Shown: positions 7,885-16,356 of the stretch, piece after piece
Numbering within the stretch: position 1 is the stretch's first letter
Layout of the letters: every line of letters starts with the position of its first letter
NCBI GenBank assembly: GCA_937871775.1
Contig: CALMOP010000049.1
Coordinates: forward strand, 1 to 32,500
Origin: an uncultured Gemmatimonadota bacterium
GTDB taxonomy: Bacteria; Gemmatimonadota; Gemmatimonadetes; Gemmatimonadales; GWC2-71-9
Length of the DNA: 32,500 bases
Reading direction: 5' to 3'
Notes under the pieces: generated by a model
What the model was told of the DNA's origin: nothing
Seen by the model: the letters and a program-made list of their open reading frames with translations, nothing else
Database searches by the model: none
Translations under genes and position numbers: made by a program

Positions 7885-9800
7885 ATCGCGGACTGCCGCT
7901 GCTGCTGGTGCTACTGCTGGCCGGGCCGTTGCCGGGCCAGCTGCCACCCCGCGCCATCCGCCGCACCGTGCCGATCACCAACAGCTTCCTGCGGGGCCTG
8001 GCGCTGGGCACCCGCGACTCGAGCGGCCGGCCGGGTCCCCGGTACTGGCAGCTGACTGCGGACTATGACATCGAGGCCCGGCTCGACCCCAGTGATGGTT
8101 CGGTCAGCGGGCGCGAGACAGTCACCATCCACAACGCCTCCGACTCGACGCTCAGTGCTGTGGTGCTCCGGCTGTACCAGAATCGGTTCACCGCGACCGC
8201 CCCGCGGTCGCGGGCGTCCCCGATCGAGACCCGTGGGATGCGGATCACCCGGCTGGTGGCCAATGGTATGGAGGTGGACCTGGCCGCCGCGGCCGACTGG
8301 TCCGGCACCACCGTGGTGACGGTCCCGCTCCTCCGGCCGATACCCGGCGGTGGCACCGGGAGTCTGGAAGCCGAATGGACCGTCGACATCCCGGATCAGC
8401 CGGCCGGCCGCGGTGGCGCCCGGGGCGGACGGGTCGGGACGCGGGTGTTCCAGGTCTCCCAGTGGTATCCCCAGCTGGCCAAGTACGATGACCTGCGGGG
8501 CTGGGATCACGAGCCCCACCTGGGCTCGAGCGAGTTCTACAACAACTTCGGCCGGTTTGACGTGCGGCTGACAGTGCCGGAAGGGTGGCTGGTGGGCGCG
8601 ACCGGAGTGCTGCAGAACCCGGGCGAGCTGCTCCTGCCGAGTGTGCTCGAGCGGCTGGCCCGGGTGACGGAGAGCGACTCCCAGCTGGTCATCGTCGGGC
8701 CAGGGGAGGGCGGGGTGGGGCGGGCCACGCGCGCGGGGGCCGGGCTGCCCTGGCACTTCACGGCGGATTCGGTCAACGACTTCGCGTGGGCCACCTCGCC
8801 CGAATACATATGGGAGGCGACCCGGGCCACTATTCCGGGCCGTGGAGCGATCCCGGTGACGCTACTCTACCTCCCGGAGCATCCGCGGTACCGCGAGACC
8901 GGCGCCATGGCCCGGCACGCCCTCGAGTTCTACTCGAAGCTGTGGATGCCCTATCCGTTTCCCCAGTTTACCCAGGTCGACGGACCGGAAACCGGCATGG
9001 AATACCCCATGCTCACCATGAGTGGAGCGGGTTTCGAAGTGACCGACCACGAGATCGGCCATCAGTGGTGGCCGATGACCGTGGGGGTCAACGAGACCTG
9101 GTACGGCTGGATGGACGAGGGCTTCAACGATTACATGAATATCCTGTCGGACGCGGCCTGGCGGGGCCAGCGGCCCCGGCTCGACAGCATCGGGGCCCGC
9201 GCCGGTCTCGCCGCCGGGCTGGAGTCCCAGGCACCGATGATGTGGGACAACAACTACGGCGGCCCGCTGACCAGCTACGTGACCTATGACAAGGTGGCGA
9301 TGATGCTGTCGATGCTGGGTGGGATCGTGGGCGACAGTGCGGTGCAGGCCGCGGTCCGGGACTACGCCCGCGCCTGGCGCTTCCGCCACCCGGCGCCGTG
9401 GGACTTCATGTTCGCGATGAATCGGGCCCTGGGCCGGAACCTCGACTGGTTCTGGTACTACTGGCTGTTCACGACCGAGACCGCCGATGGGACCATCAGC
9501 GGCGTGACCCGTCGTGGCGACCGGACCCAGGTGACCGTCAAGCAACTTGGGGAGATGCCCGCCCCGGTGGTGCTCCGGATCGAGCTCGCGCCGGGTGGAC
9601 CGCCGCTCCGCCCCATGGCGAACGCCGAGATCCGCGGCGACACCGCGGTGGCGCGGTGGCCGGTCGAGGTGTGGTTCTCCGGCGCTCGAGGCTTTGTGGC
9701 GAGCCTCGACTTCGGCCCGCGCCGGATCGCCCGCATCGTGCTCGACCCCGAAGCCAGATTTCCCGACAGCAACTGGAAGGACAACGTCTGGCCGCGCTGA
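7881..9800 (+). CDS. Exported M1-like zinc metallopeptidase
   Basis: A 639-residue gluzincin. A signal peptide covers about residues 1-19 (MNRGLPLLLVLLLAGPLPG, probable cleavage near 19-20). The N-terminal beta domain begins with WQLTADYDIEARLDP. The substrate-binding segment is GMEYPML in place of the classical GAMEN. HEIGHQWW supplies zinc ligands H390 and H394 and catalytic E391, and E413 in DEGFNDY lies exactly 18 residues after H394 plus one. All catalytic residues are present. It probably acts on peptides outside the cytoplasmic membrane. An M1 peptidase between moxR and the DUF58 gene is not part of the usual MoxR arrangement. Its ATGA overlap with moxR points to one transcript. Confidence 0.92.
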   Translation: MNRGLPLLLVLLLAGPLPGQLPPRAIRRTVPITNSFLRGLALGTRDSSGRPGPRYWQLTADYDIEARLDPSDGSVSGRETVTIHNASDSTLSAVVLRLYQNRFTATAPRSRASPIETRGMRITRLVANGMEVDLAAAADWSGTTVVTVPLLRPIPGGGTGSLEAEWTVDIPDQPAGRGGARGGRVGTRVFQVSQWYPQLAKYDDLRGWDHEPHLGSSEFYNNFGRFDVRLTVPEGWLVGATGVLQNPGELLLPSVLERLARVTESDSQLVIVGPGEGGVGRATRAGAGLPWHFTADSVNDFAWATSPEYIWEATRATIPGRGAIPVTLLYLPEHPRYRETGAMARHALEFYSKLWMPYPFPQFTQVDGPETGMEYPMLTMSGAGFEVTDHEIGHQWWPMTVGVNETWYGWMDEGFNDYMNILSDAAWRGQRPRLDSIGARAGLAAGLESQAPMMWDNNYGGPLTSYVTYDKVAMMLSMLGGIVGDSAVQAAVRDYARAWRFRHPAPWDFMFAMNRALGRNLDWFWYYWLFTTETADGTISGVTRRGDRTQVTVKQLGEMPAPVVLRIELAPGGPPLRPMANAEIRGDTAVARWPVEVWFSGARGFVASLDFGPRRIARIVLDPEARFPDSNWKDNVWPR

Positions 9801-9805
9801 GCTTC

Positions 9806-11122
9806 GTGCCTGACCGCCGTTTCCTGGTGGGTGCGCTGGCTCTCGCCGCGGTCGCCCCGCTGGCCCTGTGGTGGCCTGGCGCGGCCGGTTTGCTGCTGCT
9901 GCTGGACCTCGCGTGGGTGGGCCTGCTACTGCTGGATCTGTGGCGCACCCTCGATCTCGATCCCGAGCGATTGGAGCTGACCCGAGAAGCGCCTCCGGCG
10001 TTTTCGGTGGGTCGCCCTCTGCCGATCACCTATCGCTGGACCAACCCGCTCCGGCGCCCGCTCCTGCTCCGGGTCCGGGAGAGCTTCCCGCGCATGCTGG
10101 CTCCGGTGGCCGGGCCCGAGCGCCGGCTGCTGCTGCCCCCCGCCGAGGTACAGAAAGAGGAGATCCTGCTGACCCCGGGCGCCCGCGGCAAGGATCGGGG
10201 CGGGCACATGGTGCTGAGACTGCGGGGGCCACTTGGTCTGGGCTGGCGCCAGTTCACCGTGGAGCGACCCTGGCAGGCCACCGTTTACCCCAACCTGGTG
10301 GGGGCGAGTCTCCGATCGCTGCCGACCCAGGCGCAGCGTCGGCGGGAGGCCGGTTTCCGGAGCGTGCGCCGGATCGGCGAAGGGCGGATGTTCGAGAGCC
10401 TGAAGGAATGGGTGCCGGGCGAGGATACCCGCACCATCGACTGGAAAGCGACGGCGCGCCGTGGCAAGGTCATGGCCCGACAGTACGAGGACGAGCGGCG
10501 GCAGCAGGTGCTGCTGGTGATCGATGCGGGGCGGATGCTGACCGCGGAGGTCGACGGACGAGCCCGGCTGGAGGCGGTGGTGGAGGCGGCGCTGCACCTG
10601 GCGCACAGCGCCGTGGACCACGATGACAACGTGGGCCTGATGGTGTTCGCCGACGAGGTCACCCACTGGTTGCCGCCGGCCCGGGGCCGGCGGGCGCTGC
10701 GGGCAGTGCTGGAGGCGCTGGCGGTGGTGGAAGGCCGACTGGTGGAGCCCAACTACCCGGCGGCGTTCGCCTATCTGGCGGCGCGCAATCGCAAGCGGGC
10801 CCTGACGGTGCTGTTTACCGACGTGATCGACCGCACCGCCAGTGAGTCGCTGGTGGCGCAGGTCGGCACGCTGCGGCCCCGGCACCTGCCGCTTGCGGTC
10901 ACGCTTCGGGATCCCGCGCTGGAGCGGCTGGCCACCGCGCGCCCGGCCACGGCCAGCGGGGCTTTCGAGCGGGCGGCGGCCGAGGAGCTGCTGCTGTCGC
11001 GGGAAGCGGCGCTGACCGACATGCGGAGTCGCGGGGTGCTGGTACTCGACGTGGCGCCGAGCGGGGCGAGTGCGGCGGTGGTGGAGCAGTACAACCGGCT
11101 GAAGCGGCGGGGGGTGCTGTAG
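9806..11122 (+). CDS. DUF58 (VWA-like) membrane-anchored protein
   Basis: A 438-residue protein. Two hydrophobic N-terminal segments (about 6-26 and 30-50) are followed by the DUF58 domain with its hallmark ESLKEWVPGEDTRTIDWKAT, then a von Willebrand A-like fold starting at QQVLLVIDAGRML. The MIDAS-like DxGR replaces the common DxSxS. DUF58 proteins are the usual partners of MoxR ATPases. I chose GTG 9806; the open frame extends upstream into the M1 gene, but that part is an out-of-frame shadow. Five bases separate it from the M1 stop. It is the last gene of the operon and ends 4 bases before the left arm of a palindrome. Confidence 0.9.
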   Translation: MPDRRFLVGALALAAVAPLALWWPGAAGLLLLLDLAWVGLLLLDLWRTLDLDPERLELTREAPPAFSVGRPLPITYRWTNPLRRPLLLRVRESFPRMLAPVAGPERRLLLPPAEVQKEEILLTPGARGKDRGGHMVLRLRGPLGLGWRQFTVERPWQATVYPNLVGASLRSLPTQAQRRREAGFRSVRRIGEGRMFESLKEWVPGEDTRTIDWKATARRGKVMARQYEDERRQQVLLVIDAGRMLTAEVDGRARLEAVVEAALHLAHSAVDHDDNVGLMVFADEVTHWLPPARGRRALRAVLEALAVVEGRLVEPNYPAAFAYLAARNRKRALTVLFTDVIDRTASESLVAQVGTLRPRHLPLAVTLRDPALERLATARPATASGAFERAAAEELLLSREAALTDMRSRGVLVLDVAPSGASAAVVEQYNRLKRRGVL

Positions 11123-11125
11123 GGT

Positions 11126-11216
11126 GGGGAACGGGGAACGGGGAACGGGGAACAGGCCACCCTGCCCAACCCATTCGTGCCTATCCCGTTCCCCGGTCCC
11201 CGTTCCCCGTTCCCCT
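11126..11216. repeat. GGGAACG-word palindrome between convergent DUF58 and Rieske genes
   Basis: The left arm (11126-11156) is four copies of GGGGAAC. The right arm (about 11184-11216) carries the complementary words (GTTCCCC, with one GGTCCCC). Together they can form a stem of about 30 base pairs around a 27-base loop. The arm composition is a perfect short tandem repeat, unlike a classic intrinsic terminator, and no T-run follows. The right arm encodes the last dozen codons and the stop (11181-11183) of the minus-strand oxygenase gene. Confidence 0.85.
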
Positions 11217-12386
11217 GTCGCCCGACTTCGAACCGGGGAAAATGGTGTCCGGCTGGTGCCCCATCGCCTCGAGGTACTGCCGGTCGAAGGCGGCTGAGAT
11301 GGTCTCCCGGCGGGAGTAGGGGCCGGGCCGGTAGGCCCGTGACTGCACTCCCTGCTGGCTGAGTTCGCAGACGTGCCAGTCCTCGCGATTGGTCATGTCC
11401 CAGAATCGGGTGCCGTCCTCGATATCGAACGTCGGGTCCTTGAGGGTGTCCGGGTGGAACAGCCAGTGGCAGCTGATCCTGGTCCGGTCCACCGCCACCG
11501 GCCACAACAGGTGGAACATCACGTAGTCGGGGTGCAGGCTGAGCAGCATATTCGGCATGATCGAGTAGTAGTAGACCCGATCATGGTCCTCGGCCGGGAG
11601 CTGGGGGTCGACCGGCAGGCCGCACACCCGGCCCGACAGGGTCATGCTCCGGGAGCCGTCCGCCAGGATCATGTAGCCGCCGAGGAAGGGGCCCTCGACC
11701 AGGTCGTTCTCGCCCAGGTTCGGCGGGGTGCGCTTGGTCAGTGTGGGGTGCACCAGCGGGCAGTGATAACATTCGGAGTAGTTCTGCACCACCAGTTTCC
11801 AGTTGGCGCGGATGTCGTACTCGATCATCCGGCCCTGGTGCAGATTGGGAAGATTGAACCGGCTGAAGCGACCCAGCAGCGGGGCATGTTCCTCGGCGAA
11901 CGGCCGTGGGGCCTCGGCCAGGTTGATGAAGATGAAGCCTTCCCAGGTGGCCACCGCCACGGACCGGAGCGGCCAGTCCTGTTTCCGGAAGCCCTCGAGG
12001 TCGTTGGTGGCGGGGGCACCGATCAGTCTTCCGTCGAGCGCGTAGGTCCAGGCGTGATAGGGGCACTGGATGGTCTCACTGAACTGCCCCTGGTGCTCCT
12101 CGCACAGCCGGCTGCCACGGTGACGACACACATTGTAGAGGGCCCGGACCTCGCCGCTCTGGTCGCGCAGGATGATCAGGCTCTCCCCCGCGACCTCAAG
12201 CAGGAAGTAGTCGCCCGGCCTGGCGAGGCGCTGCTCGCGCTCGACGCATAGCCATTGCCGGGTGAACAACCGCTCCTGCTCCTCCGCCAGGATGGCGGGC
12301 GAGGTGAAGTAGCGGCCAGGAAGGGTGTGCTGCCCCTGGGTGGGAAGCTCGCGGGCATGCCAGCGCGTGGTGGTCACACGAAGCAA
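11181..12386 (-). CDS. Rieske 2Fe-2S aromatic-ring-hydroxylating-type oxygenase alpha subunit
   Basis: A 401-residue oxygenase component. The Rieske cluster ligands are C87-x-H89 and C108-x-x-H111. The mononuclear iron site is in NYSECYHCPLVHP, with H208 and H213. The residue that bridges the two centres is Glu205 rather than the usual Asp. A Glu there, with the ECYHC pattern, is typical of the quaternary-amine branch (carnitine monooxygenase CntA, glycine betaine GbcA). The substrate may therefore be a methylated amine; this is inference. No reductase gene is next to it. The start is either TTG 12386 or GTG 12377; neither has a clear ribosome site. The C-terminus (GDRGTGNGDRGTG) is encoded by the palindrome at 11126-11216, so the original end was probably replaced or extended. 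Confidence 0.9.
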   Translation of the reverse strand: MLRVTTTRWHARELPTQGQHTLPGRYFTSPAILAEEQERLFTRQWLCVEREQRLARPGDYFLLEVAGESLIILRDQSGEVRALYNVCRHRGSRLCEEHQGQFSETIQCPYHAWTYALDGRLIGAPATNDLEGFRKQDWPLRSVAVATWEGFIFINLAEAPRPFAEEHAPLLGRFSRFNLPNLHQGRMIEYDIRANWKLVVQNYSECYHCPLVHPTLTKRTPPNLGENDLVEGPFLGGYMILADGSRSMTLSGRVCGLPVDPQLPAEDHDRVYYYSIMPNMLLSLHPDYVMFHLLWPVAVDRTRISCHWLFHPDTLKDPTFDIEDGTRFWDMTNREDWHVCELSQQGVQSRAYRPGPYSRRETISAAFDRQYLEAMGHQPDTIFPGSKSGDRGTGNGDRGTG

Positions 12387-12394
12387 CTCGTTGC
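12383..12394. promoter_or_regulatory. Inverted repeat GCAAC-TC-GTTGC, candidate operator
   Basis: A 12-base inverted repeat with 5-base perfect arms lies in the short space between the divergent Rieske and GH38 genes. It would fall in the spacer of the GH38 promoter and at the start of the Rieske gene. That is a natural position for a repressor acting on both. The regulator is unknown. Confidence 0.35.
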
Positions 12395-12399
12395 GTGGT

Positions 12400-12405
12400 T
12401 ACCAT
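12400..12405 (+). promoter_or_regulatory. -10-like TACCAT box 5 bases before the GH38 ATG
   Basis: TACCAT is followed by GAAAC and ATG 12411, the same geometry as other apparent leaderless starts in this window. No convincing -35 is present. Confidence 0.4.
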
Positions 12406-12410
12406 GAAAC

Positions 12411-15116
12411 ATGACATCCGGACCGACTGTCGGGAAGAGTAGCATGACCGAAGCGCCGCGGCGAACCCCGGGTCGACGGGTCGTCCATCTCATCCCTCAT
12501 ACCCATTGGGACCGGGAGTGGTACCTGCCGCTGGGCGCCTTCCGGGCCCGGCTGGTCGAGGCCATCGACGGCCTGATCGCCTTGCTGGACCGCGATCCCA
12601 GAGTCGTCAGCTTCCTGCTGGATGGACAGACGGTCCTGCTGGAGGACTACCTCGCGGTCCGGCCTGAACGTCGGGCCGATCTGGTCCGGCTGGTCGAGTC
12701 GGGTCGACTGCAGGTGGGACCCTGGTATGTGCTCGCCGATCCGCAGATCCCCGCCGGAGAATCGCTGCTGCGGAACCTGTCCCTGGGTCGGGAGGATGCG
12801 CTCGCTCTCGGGGGCAGGTGGCCGGTGCTCTACTCGCCGGACGGGTTCGGGCATCCTCAGGCCTGGCCGGCGCTGGGTGCCGAGTTCGGCCTCTTGGCGG
12901 GTGCCGTGTGGCGCGGGGTTGATCCGGCCGCGCTGGCCGGTCGGGACCTGGCCCGGTGGGCGGCGCCTGACGGTCGCCGCCTGCTCTGCTACCTTTTTCC
13001 CGCCGACGGCTATGAAATCGGGTCCAGCCTGCTGGTCCCCCCGTCCGCACTTCCGGCCGCGTGGGCCCGGGTACGGTCCACGCTCCTCCCCCGGTCGGCC
13101 ACCACCCACGTCGCGCTGCCGGTGGGCGCCGATCATCACGCAGCGGATCCCGACCTCGGCGGCCTCGCGGACCGGCTGCAGGCGGTCGAGCCCGACGTCG
13201 AGTTCCGGTTCTCGAGCCTGGACCGCTTCCTGGAGACCGCGGTCGGCGCCGAGTTGCCGGTCATCGGGGGCGAACAGCGCTGGTCGGCCGGCCACGCCTG
13301 GACTCTGCAGGGAGTCCACGGCACCCGGGCTCCGCTCAAGCGCAGGAACAGTGCCGCCGAGCTGTTGCTGACTCGGCTGGTCGAGCCGCTGCTGTCCTAT
13401 GCCGGCTCCGCCTCGACCCGGGCCATCCTGCGACGAGCGTGGCGGGAGCTGGTGCAGTGCCACTTCCACGATACCCTGTGCGGCTGCTGCAGCGATCCGG
13501 TGGCCCGCGCGATGGCGGCCCGATTGGTCGAGGTGGAGAGCGCCTCCCGCGAGCTGCTGCGAGGCGTGGTGCACCGCCTCGCCGGCCACGACCCGGAGGC
13601 GACGACCCCCCAGGCCAGCGGATCACGCCTGGTGGTCTGGAATCCCGCGGTCCGGGCCCGGGGCGGGGTCGTGATCGCGGAGCTGAGCTTCTTCCGGCGC
13701 GACGTCCTGGTGGGACCACCGGGGAACCGGGTTCCAGGCCGCGGCAAGGGCATGCTGCCCTTCCTGCTTCGGGCCAGCGACGCGCCGGGCCTGTTGATCG
13801 CGCCGCAGATTCTCGAGGTAACCCGCGGGCTGGAGCGCCGCGACGGCGCCCGCCACTACCCTGACCAGGACATCGTCGACCGGGTCCGCTGCGCCGTGCC
13901 GCTCACCGGTCTGCTCGACGGCCACCAGGTCCGGCAGTTCGAAGTCGTCGCCGGGCGAGGTCAAGCGGCGGAGAGCTTCGCAGGCGCCGAGGGTCAGTTG
14001 CTCTGGAATGGCCGGGTGGCGCTGGCGGTCGAAGGGGACGGGACGGCGGTATTGCGTGCGCCCGGAGTGGAGCGGCCCTTCGTCGGGCTGCTGGGAATCG
14101 AGAGCGAGCCTGATCGCGGTGACAGCTACAGCTTCGCACCCGGTGCCCGGGAGCAGGTGATCCGGGCCCGCCGGGCCGGTCGAATCGGGGTCCTCGCCTC
14201 CGGGCCGCTGGTCGCCGGGCTCGGCTGGTCCGTCCGCCTGCGCGCCGCGGCGGCCGCGGGTCGTGGGGGGGTGGTGACCGCGCGGTTCCGCGCCGTGGCG
14301 GTGGGGGACAGCCGGGCGCTTCGGATCCGGGTGGCACTCGAGAACCAGGGGTGCGACCATCGGCTCCGGCTCTGTTTGCCCACCGGACTCGCTGGAGAGC
14401 CGGCTGTGGCGGGGACCCAGTTCGGGGTTGTGCATCGAGCCGCTGGCTCTCGAGTTCGGGCACCCAACGAGACCCGGGAAGCCACTGCTCCCGCGCACCG
14501 CTACGTCGCGATCGCGCGCGGGAACCGGGGACTGGCGCTGCTGCTGCCGGGGTTCTTCGAGTATGAGTGGACTCGGCGCGGCGACCTGCTGCTCACGCTG
14601 CTCCGGGCGATCGGCGAGCTGTCCCGCGACGACCTGCCCACGCGAAGGGGGCACGCCGGATGGCCCACGTCGATACCAGAGGCGCAATGCCAGGGCGCCG
14701 AGACCATCGAGTTCGGGCTGGCGCCGATCGAGGCGGCCGACTGGGAGCATCCCGAGCGGCTGGAGGAGTTGTGGGAGGATGTGTTCCTGCCGCCGCTCAC
14801 GACCCACATTCGGGGCTTCGTCGGGAGCAGCGAGCCGCCGGTCGCCGCCGGCCTTACCCTGGAAGGGGAAGGGCTGGTGCTCTCGGCCATGAAACCGGCG
14901 GATGACGGCTGCGGCAGCGTGATGCGGTGCGTGAATCTGCGGCAGGTCGAGGTCGAGGGCCGGCTCACGGTGGCGCGGCCGCTCGGGTCGGTTACCCTGG
15001 TTGGTGGCGACGAGTTGCCACGTCCCGGCCGGATTGAGCGCCCCGACAGCTCAACGGCAGTCTTCCGGGTGGCAGCCGGTTCGATGTGTTCCCTGCGGCT
15101 GGAGTACCTGGACTAA
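12411..15116 (+). CDS. GH38 alpha-mannosidase
   Basis: A 901-residue glycoside hydrolase family 38 enzyme, a retaining zinc-dependent alpha-mannosidase. The metal-binding HTHWDREW motif starts at residue 30. The catalytic nucleophile region is YSPDGFGHPQ, with Asp144. The bacterial GH38 middle helical domain follows (RAWRELVQCHFHDTLCGCCSDPVARAM), then a long beta-rich C-terminal part. There is no signal peptide, so it should act in the cytoplasm on imported mannosides. ATG 12411 is favoured by a TACCAT box 5 bases before it. ATG 12444 has a GGAAGAG ribosome-like site and is the alternative, giving 890 residues. The RidA-like gene follows after 13 bases and may be cotranscribed. Confidence 0.92.
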   Translation: MTSGPTVGKSSMTEAPRRTPGRRVVHLIPHTHWDREWYLPLGAFRARLVEAIDGLIALLDRDPRVVSFLLDGQTVLLEDYLAVRPERRADLVRLVESGRLQVGPWYVLADPQIPAGESLLRNLSLGREDALALGGRWPVLYSPDGFGHPQAWPALGAEFGLLAGAVWRGVDPAALAGRDLARWAAPDGRRLLCYLFPADGYEIGSSLLVPPSALPAAWARVRSTLLPRSATTHVALPVGADHHAADPDLGGLADRLQAVEPDVEFRFSSLDRFLETAVGAELPVIGGEQRWSAGHAWTLQGVHGTRAPLKRRNSAAELLLTRLVEPLLSYAGSASTRAILRRAWRELVQCHFHDTLCGCCSDPVARAMAARLVEVESASRELLRGVVHRLAGHDPEATTPQASGSRLVVWNPAVRARGGVVIAELSFFRRDVLVGPPGNRVPGRGKGMLPFLLRASDAPGLLIAPQILEVTRGLERRDGARHYPDQDIVDRVRCAVPLTGLLDGHQVRQFEVVAGRGQAAESFAGAEGQLLWNGRVALAVEGDGTAVLRAPGVERPFVGLLGIESEPDRGDSYSFAPGAREQVIRARRAGRIGVLASGPLVAGLGWSVRLRAAAAAGRGGVVTARFRAVAVGDSRALRIRVALENQGCDHRLRLCLPTGLAGEPAVAGTQFGVVHRAAGSRVRAPNETREATAPAHRYVAIARGNRGLALLLPGFFEYEWTRRGDLLLTLLRAIGELSRDDLPTRRGHAGWPTSIPEAQCQGAETIEFGLAPIEAADWEHPERLEELWEDVFLPPLTTHIRGFVGSSEPPVAAGLTLEGEGLVLSAMKPADDGCGSVMRCVNLRQVEVEGRLTVARPLGSVTLVGGDELPRPGRIERPDSSTAVFRVAAGSMCSLRLEYLD

Positions 15117-15129
15117 CATGGAGGCACTG

Positions 15130-15567
15130 ATGCATCGCATGCTGTTGCTGGGTTCGATGATGATGCCGGTGGCGCTGGCCGCCCAGGAAAAACAGGTGCT
15201 CTCGGTGCCCGGTGCCGTGGCGGGGTTGCCGTTCTCTCCGGCGATACGAGTGGGCAACGTGCTCTATCTCTCGGGTCAGCTCGGCAACGTGATCGGGACC
15301 CGCAATCTCGTCCCCGGCGGGATTCAGGCGGAAACCCGGCAGACGCTGCAGAATATCGGCACCGTGCTGGAGGCGGCGGGCAGTTCGCTGGACCGGGTGT
15401 TCAAGTGCACCGTGTTCCTGGCGGACATCGCCGACTACGGGGCGATGAACGAGGTCTACGCCAGCGTCTTCTCCAAGGATCCTCCGGCCCGGTCCACGGT
15501 TGCCGGAAGCGGGCTGGCGCTGGGCGCGCGGGTGGAGATCGAGTGCCTGGCGACGGCGGGACCGTAA
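15130..15567 (+). CDS. Exported RidA/YjgF-family protein
   Basis: A 145-residue protein. The N-terminus (MHRMLLLGSMMMPVALAAQ) looks like a signal peptide cut after AAQ or AA. The RidA (Rid/YjgF/YER057c/UK114) domain follows, with YLSGQLG, the ETRQTLQNI helix and the C-terminal PPARSTVAGSGLALGARVEIECLA. That segment includes the Arg which in RidA enzymes binds the carboxylate of the enamine/imine substrate. RidA proteins hydrolyse reactive 2-aminoacrylate-type intermediates in the cytoplasm; exported members have no settled function. I chose ATG 15130 for the GGAGG five bases upstream. ATG 15118 lacks a ribosome site. Confidence 0.9.
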   Translation: MHRMLLLGSMMMPVALAAQEKQVLSVPGAVAGLPFSPAIRVGNVLYLSGQLGNVIGTRNLVPGGIQAETRQTLQNIGTVLEAAGSSLDRVFKCTVFLADIADYGAMNEVYASVFSKDPPARSTVAGSGLALGARVEIECLATAGP

Positions 15568-15569
15568 GG

Positions 15570-15600
15570 GGGAATCGGGGAACCGGCATTCTCCAATCCC
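15570..15600. terminator. Hairpin between convergent RidA and GDPD genes
   Basis: GGGAATCGGGGAA (15570-15582) can pair with TTCTCCAATCCC (15589-15600), with one bulge and one mismatch around a 6-base loop. It fills the 33-base gap between two convergent stops, so it could end transcription from both sides. The words GGGGAAT and GGGGAAC resemble those of the larger palindrome at 11126. Confidence 0.5.
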
Positions 15601-16356
15601 TCAACCCCGCGCCGCCCTGATCACATCCGGCCGGTTGGTCACGATCCCGTTCCCGCCCGCCTGCCAGACCTCCCATGCGTTCCGGGTATCATCGACGGTC
15701 CAGACGTGAACCGTGGCGCCGCGTCGGTGGGCCGCGGTGACCAGCCGCCGGGATGGGATCCGGAGGCGGTGGTGCCGGAAGGGTACCGCGTAGGACCGGC
15801 AGCGCGGGTCGGGCCGGGCATATCCGAAGAACAGCCGGGCGATATCGCGCTCCGACGCGCCCAGGGTGAAGGGTGGTTGGCGGAACGAGGTCAGGGCACG
15901 CCAATCAGCGCCGGCCACTATTGACCTGGCCGCCGCTCCCGAATTCTCCAGCAGTTCGGCCAGCGGTCCCGCGACCTGGCGTTCTTTCACCTCGATCAGG
16001 AGCGGCACCCCCGGGAATTCGGCGATCACCTGGCCGAGCAGCGGTACCCGCACCCCGGTACCGCGAAAGGGAAGCTGTCCGTCCTCATCGACGAAGTGGT
16101 ATCCGGCGTCCAGCTCGTTGAGTTCCGCCGCGCTCAGCCGATGCACCGGCCCGCGGCCGTTGCTGCAGCGATCCAGATCCGGATCGTGATGGACCACCAC
16201 CCGACCGTCCCGGGTGAGCCGCACGTCCAGTTCCAGCGCATCGGCTCCCAGGTCGAGCGCCTTCCGAAAGCTCGTCAGGGTGTTTTCCGGGGCGTAGGCG
16301 GCGGCGCCGCGATGGCCGATGACCGGCCGGGCTTCGAGGTCGAGCAGGATGGTCAT
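15601..16356 (-). CDS. Glycerophosphodiester phosphodiesterase (GDPD)
   Basis: A 251-residue TIM-barrel phosphodiesterase that releases sn-glycerol 3-phosphate from glycerophosphodiesters. Catalytic features are complete: HRG at 15-17 (with APENT after it), ELDVRLTRDG (Glu42 and Asp44, metal ligands) and VVVHHDPDLDR (His57). The barrel ends with VHVWTVDD and GNGIVTNRPD. There is no signal peptide, so it is cytoplasmic and would act on imported or internally generated diesters. The ATG overlaps the stop of the ABC permease (ATGA on the minus strand). The open frame continues upstream, but that part is a shadow of the permease. It could be that the transporter imports glycerophospho-type substrates, but the pairing may be incidental. 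Confidence 0.94.
   Translation of the reverse strand: MTILLDLEARPVIGHRGAAAYAPENTLTSFRKALDLGADALELDVRLTRDGRVVVHHDPDLDRCSNGRGPVHRLSAAELNELDAGYHFVDEDGQLPFRGTGVRVPLLGQVIAEFPGVPLLIEVKERQVAGPLAELLENSGAAARSIVAGADWRALTSFRQPPFTLGASERDIARLFFGYARPDPRCRSYAVPFRHHRLRIPSRRLVTAAHRRGATVHVWTVDDTRNAWEVWQAGGNGIVTNRPDVIRAARG

Noticed and set aside
9398-9805. Upstream extension of the DUF58 open frame
   Set aside because: It lies inside the M1 peptidase gene in another frame and has no family similarity; GTG 9806 gives the normal N-terminus.
11126-11216. CRISPR-like array of GGGGAAC repeats
   Set aside because: Units are 7 bases with no spacers, and the second array is inverted; it is a palindrome, not a CRISPR.
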